A stretch of 14,297 nucleotides of DNA from Candidatus Woesearchaeota archaeon (lineage in GTDB: Archaea > Nanobdellota > Nanobdellia > SCGC-AAA011-G17 > GW2011-AR17), in assembly GCA_009691355.1 (NCBI GenBank), contig SICW01000016.1, positions 1 to 14,297 on the forward strand, given 5' to 3'. Every line of letters begins with the position of its first letter. The first letter of the stretch is position 1. The notes under the pieces were generated by a model. It was not told the origin of the DNA. It saw only the letters and a program-made list of their open reading frames with translations, and searched no databases. Made by a program: the position numbers and the translations under genes. Below are positions 6,690 through 13,050 of the stretch, piece by piece.

Positions 6690-7840
6690 TAGACGAAATT
6701 GCAAAACAATACGAAGGAAGACTTCCAACACCTCTCATTGAAGAAGTAAAAAAAGAAGCAAAGGAAGTAAAGCTTACTAGGGCACAAGGTGAAGCAATCT
6801 TTGCAAAACTGGAACAGAAATATAAATATGCACGAATCCAGCCTGGTGAGGCTATTGGTATTGTTACTGCAGAATCCTTTGGAGAACCAGGTACACAGAT
6901 GACCTTGAGAACTTTCCACTTTGCTGGAGTTGCTGAGGTAAATGTTACACTAGGTCTTCCACGTCTTATTGAAATTTTTGATGCACGAAAAGAACCAAGT
7001 ACGCCATTAATGGTTATTTATTTGAAAAAGCCTTTTAACAAAGATGAAAAGTCTCTAGAAAAGATCATTGCACAGATCAAAGAGATCCGTGTACATGAAG
7101 TTCTGACGGAAATTTCTATTAATCTCTTAAAATTACACGTAGAGTATGTCTTGAATAAAAAACGTATGAAAGAATTAGGGATACCAGAAGAGTCTGCAAT
7201 AAAAGCAATTAAAGATGCATTAAAAACCATTGATATCATCGAAAAAGACTCCCGATATACTGCAACCCCAAAAAGTAAAGAAGGTGGCCTTCCTGCGCTT
7301 TATACTCTCAAAGAAAGAATCAAAGAAGTAAAAGTAAATGGTATTGAAGGCATTCAAGATGTCATTCCAAAAATGGAAAACAATGAAATTATACTTCTTG
7401 CTTCTGGGTCCAACTTAAAAGATGTATCTAAGATTGAACAAGTTGATTTCACAAGAACTACCACAAACAATATCTTTGAAGTTGCAAAGAACTTAGGAAT
7501 TGAAGCTGCACGACAAACCATTATCGCAGAAGCTTCCAAAGTTATCCAAGAGCAAGGTCTTGACATTGATATTCGTCACATTATGTTTATTTCAGATCTT
7601 ATGACTGCAAAGGGAGAAATCAAGGGTATTACCAGAAGCGGTATTACAGAAGAAAAAGAATCCGTCCTTGCGCGTGCATCTTTCGAAACACCAATTAGAC
7701 ATTTAATTAATGCAAGTCTTATCGGTGAAGTAGATATGCTTAACTCGGTTGTAGAAAACGTCATGATTAATCAGCCTATTCCATTAGGAACTGGCTTGCC
7801 AAGCTTGATAACAAAGCTGGCTAAGGAGAGCAAAAAATGA
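6686..7840 (+). CDS. rpoA2: DNA-directed RNA polymerase subunit A'' (largest subunit, C-terminal part)
   Basis: This 384-residue protein supplies the trigger loop and the C-terminal clamp and jaw parts of the largest subunit. The trigger-loop signature GEPGTQMTLRTFHFAGVAEV lies at residues 66-85, continuing to NVTLGLPRLIEIF. Near the C terminus DIRHIMFISDLMTAKGEIKG and RASFETPIRHL match the conserved end of the family. The ATG at 6686 overlaps the rpoA' TGA, giving coupled translation that should keep A' and A'' balanced. Length and breakpoint are the archaeal norm. Confidence 0.97.
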   Translation: MIDEIAKQYEGRLPTPLIEEVKKEAKEVKLTRAQGEAIFAKLEQKYKYARIQPGEAIGIVTAESFGEPGTQMTLRTFHFAGVAEVNVTLGLPRLIEIFDARKEPSTPLMVIYLKKPFNKDEKSLEKIIAQIKEIRVHEVLTEISINLLKLHVEYVLNKKRMKELGIPEESAIKAIKDALKTIDIIEKDSRYTATPKSKEGGLPALYTLKERIKEVKVNGIEGIQDVIPKMENNEIILLASGSNLKDVSKIEQVDFTRTTTNNIFEVAKNLGIEAARQTIIAEASKVIQEQGLDIDIRHIMFISDLMTAKGEIKGITRSGITEEKESVLARASFETPIRHLINASLIGEVDMLNSVVENVMINQPIPLGTGLPSLITKLAKESKK

Positions 7841-8091
7841 GTGTGGACCAACTAAAGAAAGCATTGAAAGAAGAGAAGTGTATCTTTGGTCTCAATGAGA
7901 CATTAAAGAACCTCAAATTAGGAAAAGCAAAGACTATATTCCTTGCAAAAGATTGTAATAGTATTGAGAGAGAAAAAATCCTCCACTACAAGAAATTAGC
8001 ACAACTCAATGTAATTGAGCTTGATATTAAAGGCAGCGAAGTGGGAGCTCTTTCAAAGAAACAATTTTCGGTTTCAGTTTTATCTTTCTAA
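7837..8091 (+). CDS. rpl30e: Ribosomal protein L30e (eL30)
   Basis: This 84-residue protein has the compact alpha/beta fold of the L30e/L7Ae superfamily. Evidence: a starting helix (DQLKKALKEEK), KAKTIFLAKDCNSIEREKI in the middle matching the usual archaeal 'K-hydrophobic-ASNCP' strand-turn region, and a closing beta segment SVSVLSF. Its place between rpoA'' and nusA is the conserved archaeal gene order and is the strongest support. The ATG overlaps the rpoA'' stop, with AAGGAG ending 8 nt before it. It is slightly shorter than the roughly 100 residues common in Euryarchaeota. Confidence 0.88.
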   Translation: MSVDQLKKALKEEKCIFGLNETLKNLKLGKAKTIFLAKDCNSIEREKILHYKKLAQLNVIELDIKGSEVGALSKKQFSVSVLSF

Positions 8092-8092
8092 A

Positions 8093-8497
8093 ATGATTCA
8101 ATATGACATGCAGAGTATTGGGCTCATCAATGTATTTGAGAAAGCTACAGGCGCCAAAGTAAAAGATTGTTTTAATGAAGGGGATATTCTTGTATTTGTA
8201 GTTCATCCTAAAGAACTAAGAAAGGCTATTGAGAGGGGTGGAGAAAAAATTCACCGATTAATGGCTATTACAAAGAAACGAATTCGAGTGATCGAGTTTA
8301 ATGAAGATATTGAAAAGTTTGCAACAAATCTTCTCTATCCCTTAAAACCTGAAACGGAATTTAAAGATGGGATACTTTTAATTATTGGAAAAGATGCACA
8401 AGAAAAAGGAAAGATTTTTGGTCGAGAAAAAACCAATTTTAAAAGAGTTCAAGGAATTATCAATAAATATTTCAAGGTAGAGGTAAAAGTCATCTAA
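8093..8497 (+). CDS. nusA: Archaeal NusA-like transcription factor (two KH domains)
   Basis: This 134-residue protein is the short archaeal NusA: two KH RNA-binding domains without the bacterial polymerase-binding region. The first KH domain spans about residues 31-70 with core ERGGEKIHRL; the second, about 91-134, has GREKTNFKRVQG. The N terminus, IGLINVFEKATGAKVKDC, matches the family. I chose ATG 8093, one base after the rpl30e stop (8089-8091). The frame stays open back to 8015, but that extension only reads the rpl30e coding region in another frame and has no family similarity. There is no clear Shine-Dalgarno, so re-initiation after rpl30e is likely. Confidence 0.93.
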   Translation: MIQYDMQSIGLINVFEKATGAKVKDCFNEGDILVFVVHPKELRKAIERGGEKIHRLMAITKKRIRVIEFNEDIEKFATNLLYPLKPETEFKDGILLIIGKDAQEKGKIFGREKTNFKRVQGIINKYFKVEVKVI

Positions 8498-8521
8498 AAC
8501 AGGAGCAGGAAGATAGAAACC

Positions 8522-8530
8522 TTTAAAAAG
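8522..8530 (+). promoter_or_regulatory. Internal TATA box for rps12-rps7 (leaderless)
   Basis: TTTAAAAAG is centred about 27 nt before the rps12 ATG, the distance that places the transcription start at the start codon. The 55-nt nusA-rps12 gap is by far the largest in the operon, and no good Shine-Dalgarno precedes rps12. A second, leaderless transcript for the two ribosomal proteins is therefore likely. Confidence 0.6.
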
Positions 8531-8552
8531 TCTCAAATTTCTCCAACACAAC

Positions 8553-8990
8553 ATGGGTAAGAAAAGTAACGGATTAAATGCTGGAAACAAGCTAAAGAAA
8601 CGAAGAAAAATTAGCAATCTCCTAAACAAAGATTTTAAACGAAGACTATTCAACTTAAAAGTCAAATCGGATCCTCTCAAAGGAAGTTCCCAAGCAAAAG
8701 CTATTGTTCTAGAAAAAATTCAACTTGAAGCAAAACAACCTAACTCTGCTATGAGAAAGGCTGTTCGATGCCAACTTATCAAAAATGGAAAAAAAGTTAC
8801 TGCCTTTGTTCCAGGAATGAACGCAATCAAAATGGTTGATGAGCACGACGAAATCATTATTGAATGTATTGGTGGAAAAATGGGTCGTGCAAAAGGAGAT
8901 ATCCCTTGTGTTCGATGGCAAGTTATCAAAGTAAATGACCAATCCTTAAATGCACTTATTCGTGGAAAGATTGAGAAGGGACGAAGATGA
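8553..8990 (+). CDS. rps12: Small-subunit ribosomal protein S12 (uS12)
   Basis: This 145-residue decoding-centre protein lies at the interface near helix 44 and monitors tRNA selection. It has the lysine/arginine-rich N-terminal extension (GKKSNGLNAGNKLKKRRK) and the conserved KQPNSAMRKAVRCQLIKNGK at residues 61-80, with P63 the residue that is hydroxylated in some eukaryotes. The next loop reads PGMNAIKMVDEHDEI (87-101); many archaea have PGDGAI there as I recall, so M89-N90 is a deviation at a functionally important loop. GDIPCVRWQVIKVN closes the fold. The start codon is at leaderless distance from the 8522 TATA box, and the gene ends overlapping rps7. Confidence 0.97.
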   Translation: MGKKSNGLNAGNKLKKRRKISNLLNKDFKRRLFNLKVKSDPLKGSSQAKAIVLEKIQLEAKQPNSAMRKAVRCQLIKNGKKVTAFVPGMNAIKMVDEHDEIIIECIGGKMGRAKGDIPCVRWQVIKVNDQSLNALIRGKIEKGRR

Positions 8991-9586
8991 GTGACATAAA
9001 AATATTCAACAGATGGGATACTTCAGCTATCAAAGTAGTTGATCCTGGTTTGCAAGACTACATCAATATTCGTCCAATCATGATTCCAAGAACAGGTGGA
9101 AGAAATGTTGGTACGCAGTTCTGGAAAACAAAAACGAATATTGTAGAAAGGCTCATTAACAAAATTATGATCCCCGGTCACAAAGGAAAGAAACATAAAA
9201 TTACTTCTGGTCACTGTGGAGGAAAAGGAACAACTGCATATGCAATTGTAGAAAAAACGTTTTCCATTATAGAAAGAAAAACAAATAAAAATCCTGTGGA
9301 AGTTTTCGTCAAAGCTTTAGAAAATGCTGCTCCACGTGAAGAAATCACAACCATTGAGTATGGAGGAGCAAGATATCCCAAAGCAGTAGAATGCGCTCCA
9401 CAACGAAGAGTAGACTACGCATTACGACTTATGGTTCAAGGTGCATATGCTGCATCATTTGGAAAGAAAAAATCCATTAAAGATGCTCTTTCTGAAGAGA
9501 TTATTAAAGCATACAACATGGATCAAACAAGTATTGCTCTAGGTAAAAAATTAGAACTAGAACGTCAGTCAGACGCTTCAAGATAA
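8987..9586 (+). CDS. rps7: Small-subunit ribosomal protein S7 (uS7)
   Basis: This 199-residue protein nucleates assembly of the 30S head and contacts the E-site region. Family features: NIRPIMIPRTGGRN in the N-terminal half, the helical core NPVEVFVKALENAAPREE, then GGARYPKAVECAPQRRVDYALR and the C-terminal LERQSDASR typical of archaeal S7. The ATG at 8987 overlaps the rps12 TGA. A T-tract follows the stop (9595-9601), so the transcription unit probably ends here. In many archaea elongation factor 1A follows; here it does not within the window. Confidence 0.97.
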   Translation: MSDIKIFNRWDTSAIKVVDPGLQDYINIRPIMIPRTGGRNVGTQFWKTKTNIVERLINKIMIPGHKGKKHKITSGHCGGKGTTAYAIVEKTFSIIERKTNKNPVEVFVKALENAAPREEITTIEYGGARYPKAVECAPQRRVDYALRLMVQGAYAASFGKKKSIKDALSEEIIKAYNMDQTSIALGKKLELERQSDASR

Positions 9587-9601
9587 ATTTGTTCTTTTTT
9601 T
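9587..9601 (+). terminator. T-tract terminator after rps7
   Basis: Seven consecutive T at 9595-9601, nine bases after the rps7 stop, with no GC-rich hairpin before them. This is the simple oligo-T terminator of archaea. A second T6 tract (9649-9654) lies further downstream. Confidence 0.6.
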
Positions 9602-9629
9602 AGAATAAAGATAATTGAAAACCTTCCTG

Positions 9630-9671
9630 AGTTATTGTGCAAGATGGCTTTTTTGTCTAGTTATTGTGCAA
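9630..9671 (+). repeat. Tandem 13-bp direct repeat upstream of the nucleotidyltransferase-like gene
   Basis: AGTTATTGTGCAA occurs exactly at 9630-9642 and again at 9659-9671, 29 bases apart start to start. Between and after them GGCTTT (9646-9651) and AAAGCC (9670-9675) form a 6-bp inverted repeat with an 18-nt loop that contains the second copy. The pair ends about 20 bp before the TATA box at 9691-9698, a position where archaeal activators or repressors often bind. The repeats may be operator half-sites or part of a terminator structure. Confidence 0.6.
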
Positions 9672-9690
9672 AGCCAAGTTTACCAAAACG

Positions 9691-9698
9691 TTTATAAA
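9691..9698 (+). promoter_or_regulatory. TATA box for the nucleotidyltransferase-like gene
   Basis: TTTATAAA is a consensus-like TATA box. Its centre is 33 nt before ATG 9728 and 25 nt before an in-frame TTG at 9719. Transcription would start near 9720, giving either a leader of about 7 nt before the ATG or a leaderless TTG start. Confidence 0.65.
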
Positions 9699-9727
9699 CC
9701 TACATTTGAACTAAGTGTTTGAGTCAT

Positions 9728-11590
9728 ATGACAAAATCTAATCCTTCTACAGAAAAGAAAGATCCTGTCGATCCTGCACAAATAAAACCAGGTTTAGAGC
9801 TTCCTAAACTCACACCAGACATGCAAGAACGCATGACCAAAATTCAAAAGGATCTTGACACCTTTAAAGAAAAATGTCTTGCAATACGCCCAGATATTAC
9901 GGGTATGTCGCTTCTTCCCCCTTTACAACCACAACCCCTTCCTCCTGGAGCAACCAGAGACCCAAGAGACACTCCTAACCCTAACGAAATTCATATTTTT
10001 GTTCTCATCGATGATGCAAAGGCAGAAGGCCTTGCAAAAGGAGATCTCATTGTAAAAAGTACAGATGAAACCACAAAAATTGCAAAAGAGCTCAATGAAC
10101 ATTTCAAACCTCAAGTCATGCTTATTTCAGAATTAAAGGAAGCCTGTTTTGATGCAAAATATGATATTATTCAAATGGTTGCAACGTCCGGAGTATTCTA
10201 TGATAAAGGATTACTTTCCGCACTCAAAGTAGCAGAGTTGCATAAGAATATGGCCACAAAGAAATTTGACAAATATGTCGTGAGCTACATTGCAGTAGGT
10301 TCATTATTTCGAGGAGATGCAGCACCAAATGATATTGATGTTGCAATTGTCATTGATGATACTGATGTCAAAAAAATGTCTCGCTTCGAACTTCGAGACA
10401 AACTTCGTGCAATTATCATTAACATGGGCTATGATGCTTCTCAAATCACCGGAGTTCGTGCACAATTTCACATTCAAACATATATTCTTACTGACTTCTG
10501 GGAAAATGTCAAAGATGCAAACCCAGTCATTTTTACTATGCTCAGAGACGGCGTTCCTTTATACGACCGTGGTGTCTTCATGCCATGGAAATTACTTTTG
10601 CAAATGGGAAGAATCAAACCTTCACCAGAAGCAATTGATATGAACATGGAAATAGGAGATAAACTCATTGATCGTACCAAACAAAAACTTCTCTCAGTAG
10701 TAGGAGAAGACTTATTCTACGCAGTAATGAATCCCACACAAGCTGCTCTCATGTTATACGGAATTCCTCCACCAACTCCTAAAGAAGCAGTAAAATTAAT
10801 GGAGGAAATATACGTCAAGAAAGAAAAACTTTTAGAAAAGAAATATGTAGATATTCTTGAAAAGATTAGAAAAACATTCAAAGATATTGAACATGGTGAG
10901 TTAAAAGAAATTTCTGGAAAAGAAATTGATAAACTTCTTGCAGATTGTAAAGATTATCTTCAAAGAATCAAAAAGCTCTTTAGTGAAATTGAAGAGAGAA
11001 ACGAAAAAGAAACCATTATAGAAATTCATACCACATCCTTAAACCTTACACGGGATCTTCTTCTGAGCCTTGGAGTAAAGAATATTTCCTTACAAAAAAT
11101 TCCCCAGCTCTTTGCAAAACACGTCTGCGAAGAAGAGAAAGTTCCTATGAAGTATCATAAGATGCTTGAAGATGTAATCAAGGCAAAGAAAGATTTTGAC
11201 GCAAAAAAACTTACAAAACAAGAGATCAATAAGGTGCGCAGAGATGCAAGGGAATACATTCGACTACTTTTAGACATGCTTGATAGGAAACAAGCTATTG
11301 AAGTGAGTAAAGCAAAACTGATCCTAAGATACGCAGATAAGCTTGGAGAAGTCACGTTCCTAAAAGAAGTTGCTTTTATCGTAAAGGATACAAACAAACG
11401 AGAAGAGATATGGATTGCATCCATTGAAAAAGACGGAAGCCTTCAAAATGTGAAAAAAAGTGATCCTAGTGAGTACGAAAAGTATATAAAGAGCATAAAA
11501 TTGCCTCATGAGAAGATCCTAAAATCAACAACTTTAGAGTCTTTAAAGACTATTATAGGTGAGGATATAGAAATACTATGGAAGGCATAA
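9728..11590 (+). CDS. Nucleotidyltransferase-fold protein with helical HEPN-like C-terminal regions, function unknown
   Basis: This 620-residue protein carries a DNA-polymerase-beta-type nucleotidyltransferase core: GSLFRGDAAPNDIDVAIVID starting at G191, with the Gly-Ser pair and metal-binding acids D202 and D204. The following strands and LRDGVPLYDRGVFMPWKLL (residues 273-291) also fit such domains. Before it are a Pro-rich linker (about 62-77) and an extra alpha/beta segment (85-175). After it come two long helical stretches (about 310-420 and 430-525), HEPN-like in the minimal-nucleotidyltransferase-HEPN sense, then a beta-containing tail. No signal peptide or membrane segment is seen. Substrate and reaction are unknown; an RNA, tRNA or protein target is inferred only from the ribosomal neighbours. 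ATG 9728 is chosen; in-frame TTG 9719 is the alternative. The end overlaps rpl35ae by 13 nt, so the two are cotranscribed. Confidence 0.82.
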   Translation: MTKSNPSTEKKDPVDPAQIKPGLELPKLTPDMQERMTKIQKDLDTFKEKCLAIRPDITGMSLLPPLQPQPLPPGATRDPRDTPNPNEIHIFVLIDDAKAEGLAKGDLIVKSTDETTKIAKELNEHFKPQVMLISELKEACFDAKYDIIQMVATSGVFYDKGLLSALKVAELHKNMATKKFDKYVVSYIAVGSLFRGDAAPNDIDVAIVIDDTDVKKMSRFELRDKLRAIIINMGYDASQITGVRAQFHIQTYILTDFWENVKDANPVIFTMLRDGVPLYDRGVFMPWKLLLQMGRIKPSPEAIDMNMEIGDKLIDRTKQKLLSVVGEDLFYAVMNPTQAALMLYGIPPPTPKEAVKLMEEIYVKKEKLLEKKYVDILEKIRKTFKDIEHGELKEISGKEIDKLLADCKDYLQRIKKLFSEIEERNEKETIIEIHTTSLNLTRDLLLSLGVKNISLQKIPQLFAKHVCEEEKVPMKYHKMLEDVIKAKKDFDAKKLTKQEINKVRRDAREYIRLLLDMLDRKQAIEVSKAKLILRYADKLGEVTFLKEVAFIVKDTNKREEIWIASIEKDGSLQNVKKSDPSEYEKYIKSIKLPHEKILKSTTLESLKTIIGEDIEILWKA

Positions 11591-11835
11591 TTAACAATTT
11601 CAGACGTGCAAGAGCACATCAAAATACGAAACACATCATTATTAGTATGATGAGCGTTGATTCACGTGAGAAAGCAACAAAATATGTTGGCAAAAAAGTA
11701 ATTTTCACAACAGAGACAGGAAAAGAGATTTCTGGAGAAATTCGAGCAGCTCATGGAAACAGTGGCTGCATCCGTGCAATCTTCGAACGAAGTCTTCCAG
11801 GTCAAAGTTTAGGACAAAAAGTAAAGGTGATGTAA
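11578..11835 (+). CDS. rpl35ae: Large-subunit ribosomal protein L35Ae (eL33)
   Basis: This 85-residue protein matches archaeal L35Ae from end to end: MEGIINNFRRARAHQNTKH at the start, VDSREKATKYVGKKV, TTETGKEISGEI, then AAHGNSGCIRAIFERSLPGQ near the C terminus. It is a small beta-barrel protein of the large subunit shared with eukaryotes. The ATG lies inside the end of the nucleotidyltransferase-like gene, a 13-nt overlap. GGTGAGG (11558-11564), a good match to the archaeal anti-Shine-Dalgarno, precedes it by 13 nt. Length is normal and nothing is missing. Confidence 0.95.
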   Translation: MEGIINNFRRARAHQNTKHIIISMMSVDSREKATKYVGKKVIFTTETGKEISGEIRAAHGNSGCIRAIFERSLPGQSLGQKVKVM

Positions 11836-11836
11836 A

Positions 11837-12352
11837 ATGGGAGAAAGAAAATTTAAATGTTATAGGAAAGTTAAAAGAGCATACACAAGAAAATCACGTT
11901 TCAAAGTAAAGGGATACATTAAAGCTGTACCTACAAACAAACTAGTAAAGTTTAACTTTGGGGATAACAAAAGAACCTTTCCTCATAAAGTCTATTTAGT
12001 TTCTAAAGAAAAAATTCAGGTACGTCACAATGCTCTTGAATCTGCAAGAACATCCGTAGTACGAAGATTAACAAAGGCTTTAGGAAGAGATTACCATATG
12101 CAAGTGCGAAGTTACCCTCACCACGTCTTAAGAGAAAACAAGATGATTACCGGTGCTGGAGCTGACCGTATGCAGACTGGTATGCAGCGTTCTTTTGGAC
12201 GAGCTATGGGCCTTGCAGCACAACTCAAAGTGGGTACGCCTATTTTCTGTGTCTATTGTAACAAAGAAGGAATTCCAAGTGCACGTAAAGCATTACTCTC
12301 TGCAAATCCAAAGTTACCTGGAAGATCTGCAGTAGAAGTAGATACGAAGTAA
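11837..12352 (+). CDS. rpl10e: Large-subunit ribosomal protein L10e (uL16)
   Basis: This 171-residue protein is the archaeal L10e/L16 that lines the A-site tRNA path near the peptidyl transferase centre. Diagnostic parts: KIQVRHNALESARTSVVRRL, then GRDYHMQVRSYPHHVLRENK (the loop reaching toward the peptidyl transferase centre) and ITGAGADRMQTGMQRSFGRA. It starts two bases after the rpl35ae stop codon, with AAAGGTGAT (11823-11831 area) as a strong Shine-Dalgarno inside rpl35ae. A T7 tract at 12380-12386 follows its stop and probably ends this transcription unit. Confidence 0.96.
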   Translation: MGERKFKCYRKVKRAYTRKSRFKVKGYIKAVPTNKLVKFNFGDNKRTFPHKVYLVSKEKIQVRHNALESARTSVVRRLTKALGRDYHMQVRSYPHHVLRENKMITGAGADRMQTGMQRSFGRAMGLAAQLKVGTPIFCVYCNKEGIPSARKALLSANPKLPGRSAVEVDTK

Positions 12353-12360
12353 ACATACTC

Positions 12361-12367
12361 TTATATA
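12361..12367 (+). promoter_or_regulatory. TATA box for the 40-aa leaderless gene
   Basis: TTATATA is centred 27 nt before ATG 12391, the leaderless distance seen elsewhere in this window. A T7 run (12380-12386) sits between the box and the start codon, where it may both help promoter melting and terminate rpl10e transcripts. Confidence 0.6.
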
Positions 12368-12379
12368 GGAATTCTTTAG

Positions 12380-12386
12380 TTTTTTT
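12380..12386 (+). terminator. T7 tract after rpl10e, inside the next promoter
   Basis: Seven T residues lie 28 nt after the rpl10e stop. Oligo-T alone terminates archaeal RNA polymerase, so this is the likely end of the rpl35ae-rpl10e transcript. It lies 5-11 nt upstream of the next start codon, so terminator and promoter physically overlap. Confidence 0.5.
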
Positions 12387-12390
12387 CAAT

Positions 12391-12513
12391 ATGATTCCGT
12401 TAACAAGAGAAGAGATCTTTGATGTCATATGGGATGGTGAAGATCTTGAAGATACACATTTTGTAGAAGTCGCCTATCAAAGAGCTGGCATATATGTTTT
12501 AAGAAGAAAATAA
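12391..12513 (+). CDS. 40-aa hypothetical acidic microprotein, leaderless
   Basis: The frame reads MIPLTREEIFDVIWDGEDL, then EDTHFVEVAYQRAGIYVLRRK, and stops at TAA 12511. It looks like a short helix followed by a beta hairpin, with an acidic middle and a basic end. No cysteine pairs, signal or membrane segment is seen. No family is recognised. Support for coding: a TATA box at exactly the leaderless distance, a T6 terminator directly after the stop (12514-12519), and codon choice like the neighbours. It forms a self-contained one-gene unit between rpl10e and a convergent reverse-strand gene. Confidence 0.6.
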   Translation: MIPLTREEIFDVIWDGEDLEDTHFVEVAYQRAGIYVLRRK

Positions 12514-12519
12514 TTTTTT
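12514..12519 (+). terminator. T6 terminator of the 40-aa gene
   Basis: Six T residues follow the TAA stop directly, between two convergent genes whose stops are only 10 nt apart. Confidence 0.5.
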
Positions 12520-12523
12520 GGAA

Positions 12524-12868
12524 CTAAAGATAAAACGGTTCTTCTGCATCAGTCAGTCTTGCTTTAGCTAAAGTAACTCTTTGAGAAAGTCGCATCCAGT
12601 TATTATTTCCATTATCCGGAACATGATAACGATTATATCTATACAATGTAGGAGAATCTATAGCGTGCACCACATAGTTTCCTGTGGGTGGTTCCCAGTC
12701 TTCACTTTTATATTTATGTGTAAATGCCGTTTCAAAATCTTCTGTAATAGTAAGCGTCTGTCCTACCTCTAGAGGTATATATCCTTCTATTTCATAGGTC
12801 ATATTATGCTCCGGAAAATAGAGCCGCATCCCAATATGTGAATGAAGGTCTCTTCTTATTTGTGACAT
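12524..12868 (-). CDS. 114-aa orphan protein, reverse strand
   Basis: No family is recognised. The protein starts MSQIRRDLHSHIGMRLYFPE and ends LTDAEEPFYL; it is rich in aromatic residues, with likely beta strands (EIEGYIPLEVGQTLTITEDF, GNYVVHAI) and an Asn cluster. It appears soluble. I chose ATG 12868 because a TATA box (plus-strand TTATATA 12891-12897, near-palindromic) is centred 26 nt upstream, the leaderless distance used by neighbours. The frame stays open to an ATG at 12970, giving 148 residues with a Phe/Val-rich N terminus, but that stretch is the antisense of a Lys-rich plus-strand frame and is probably an artefact. It is the only reverse-strand gene here and converges on the 40-aa gene. 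Confidence 0.6.
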   Translation of the reverse strand: MSQIRRDLHSHIGMRLYFPEHNMTYEIEGYIPLEVGQTLTITEDFETAFTHKYKSEDWEPPTGNYVVHAIDSPTLYRYNRYHVPDNGNNNWMRLSQRVTLAKARLTDAEEPFYL

Positions 12869-12890
12869 ACAAAAATAATTTTTCACGAAC

Positions 12891-12897
12891 TTATATA
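12891..12897. promoter_or_regulatory. Near-palindromic TATA box between divergent small genes
   Basis: The element reads CTTATATAC on the plus strand and GTATATAAG on the minus strand. It is 26 nt from the reverse-strand ATG at 12868 and 23 nt from the forward ATG at 12917, so one TATA site could serve both directions. The minus-strand use is better supported: right distance and a T5 run before the ATG. Confidence 0.5.
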
Positions 12898-12916
12898 CTC
12901 TTTCCTTCATATCACC

Positions 12917-13003
12917 ATGGAAAGCCACTACTACAAAGAAGAAAAGGCAAAACAAAGGAAAGTGTTCCATAAAAAAAGACTCATTTTCACTCCCAACCTA
13001 TAA
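12917..13003 (+). CDS. Possible 28-aa basic microprotein
   Basis: The frame reads MESHYYKEEKAKQRKVFHKK, then RLIFTPNL, and stops at TAA 13001. It is strongly basic (nine lysines or arginines), which would suit a nucleic-acid-bound or ribosome-bound peptide, but such a composition also arises by chance in A-rich DNA. Support is limited to a TATA box 23 nt upstream and the context of other leaderless microproteins. It lies antisense to the optional N-terminal extension of the reverse-strand gene, so at most one of those two readings is real. Confidence 0.35.
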   Translation: MESHYYKEEKAKQRKVFHKKRLIFTPNL

Positions 13004-13020
13004 GTACAACTATACATATC

Positions 13021-13027
13021 TTTAAAA
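13021..13027 (+). promoter_or_regulatory. TATA box for the 32-aa leaderless gene
   Basis: TTTAAAA is centred 27 nt before ATG 13051, with a T5 run (13032-13036) in between. A second TATA-like TTTATAAAG (13038-13046) is too close to the ATG to serve it. Confidence 0.5.
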
Positions 13028-13050
13028 AGACTTTTTCTTTATAAAGACAC

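Noticed and set aside
8015..8092. Upstream extension of nusA by 26 residues
   Set aside because: The extension reads the rpl30e coding sequence in another frame and lacks family similarity; ATG 8093 begins the conserved protein.
12869..12970. 34-residue Phe/Val-rich N-terminal extension of the reverse-strand gene, resembling a signal anchor
   Set aside because: It is antisense to a Lys-rich plus-strand frame, which produces Phe-rich sequence automatically, and the TATA box inside it suits the ATG at 12868.
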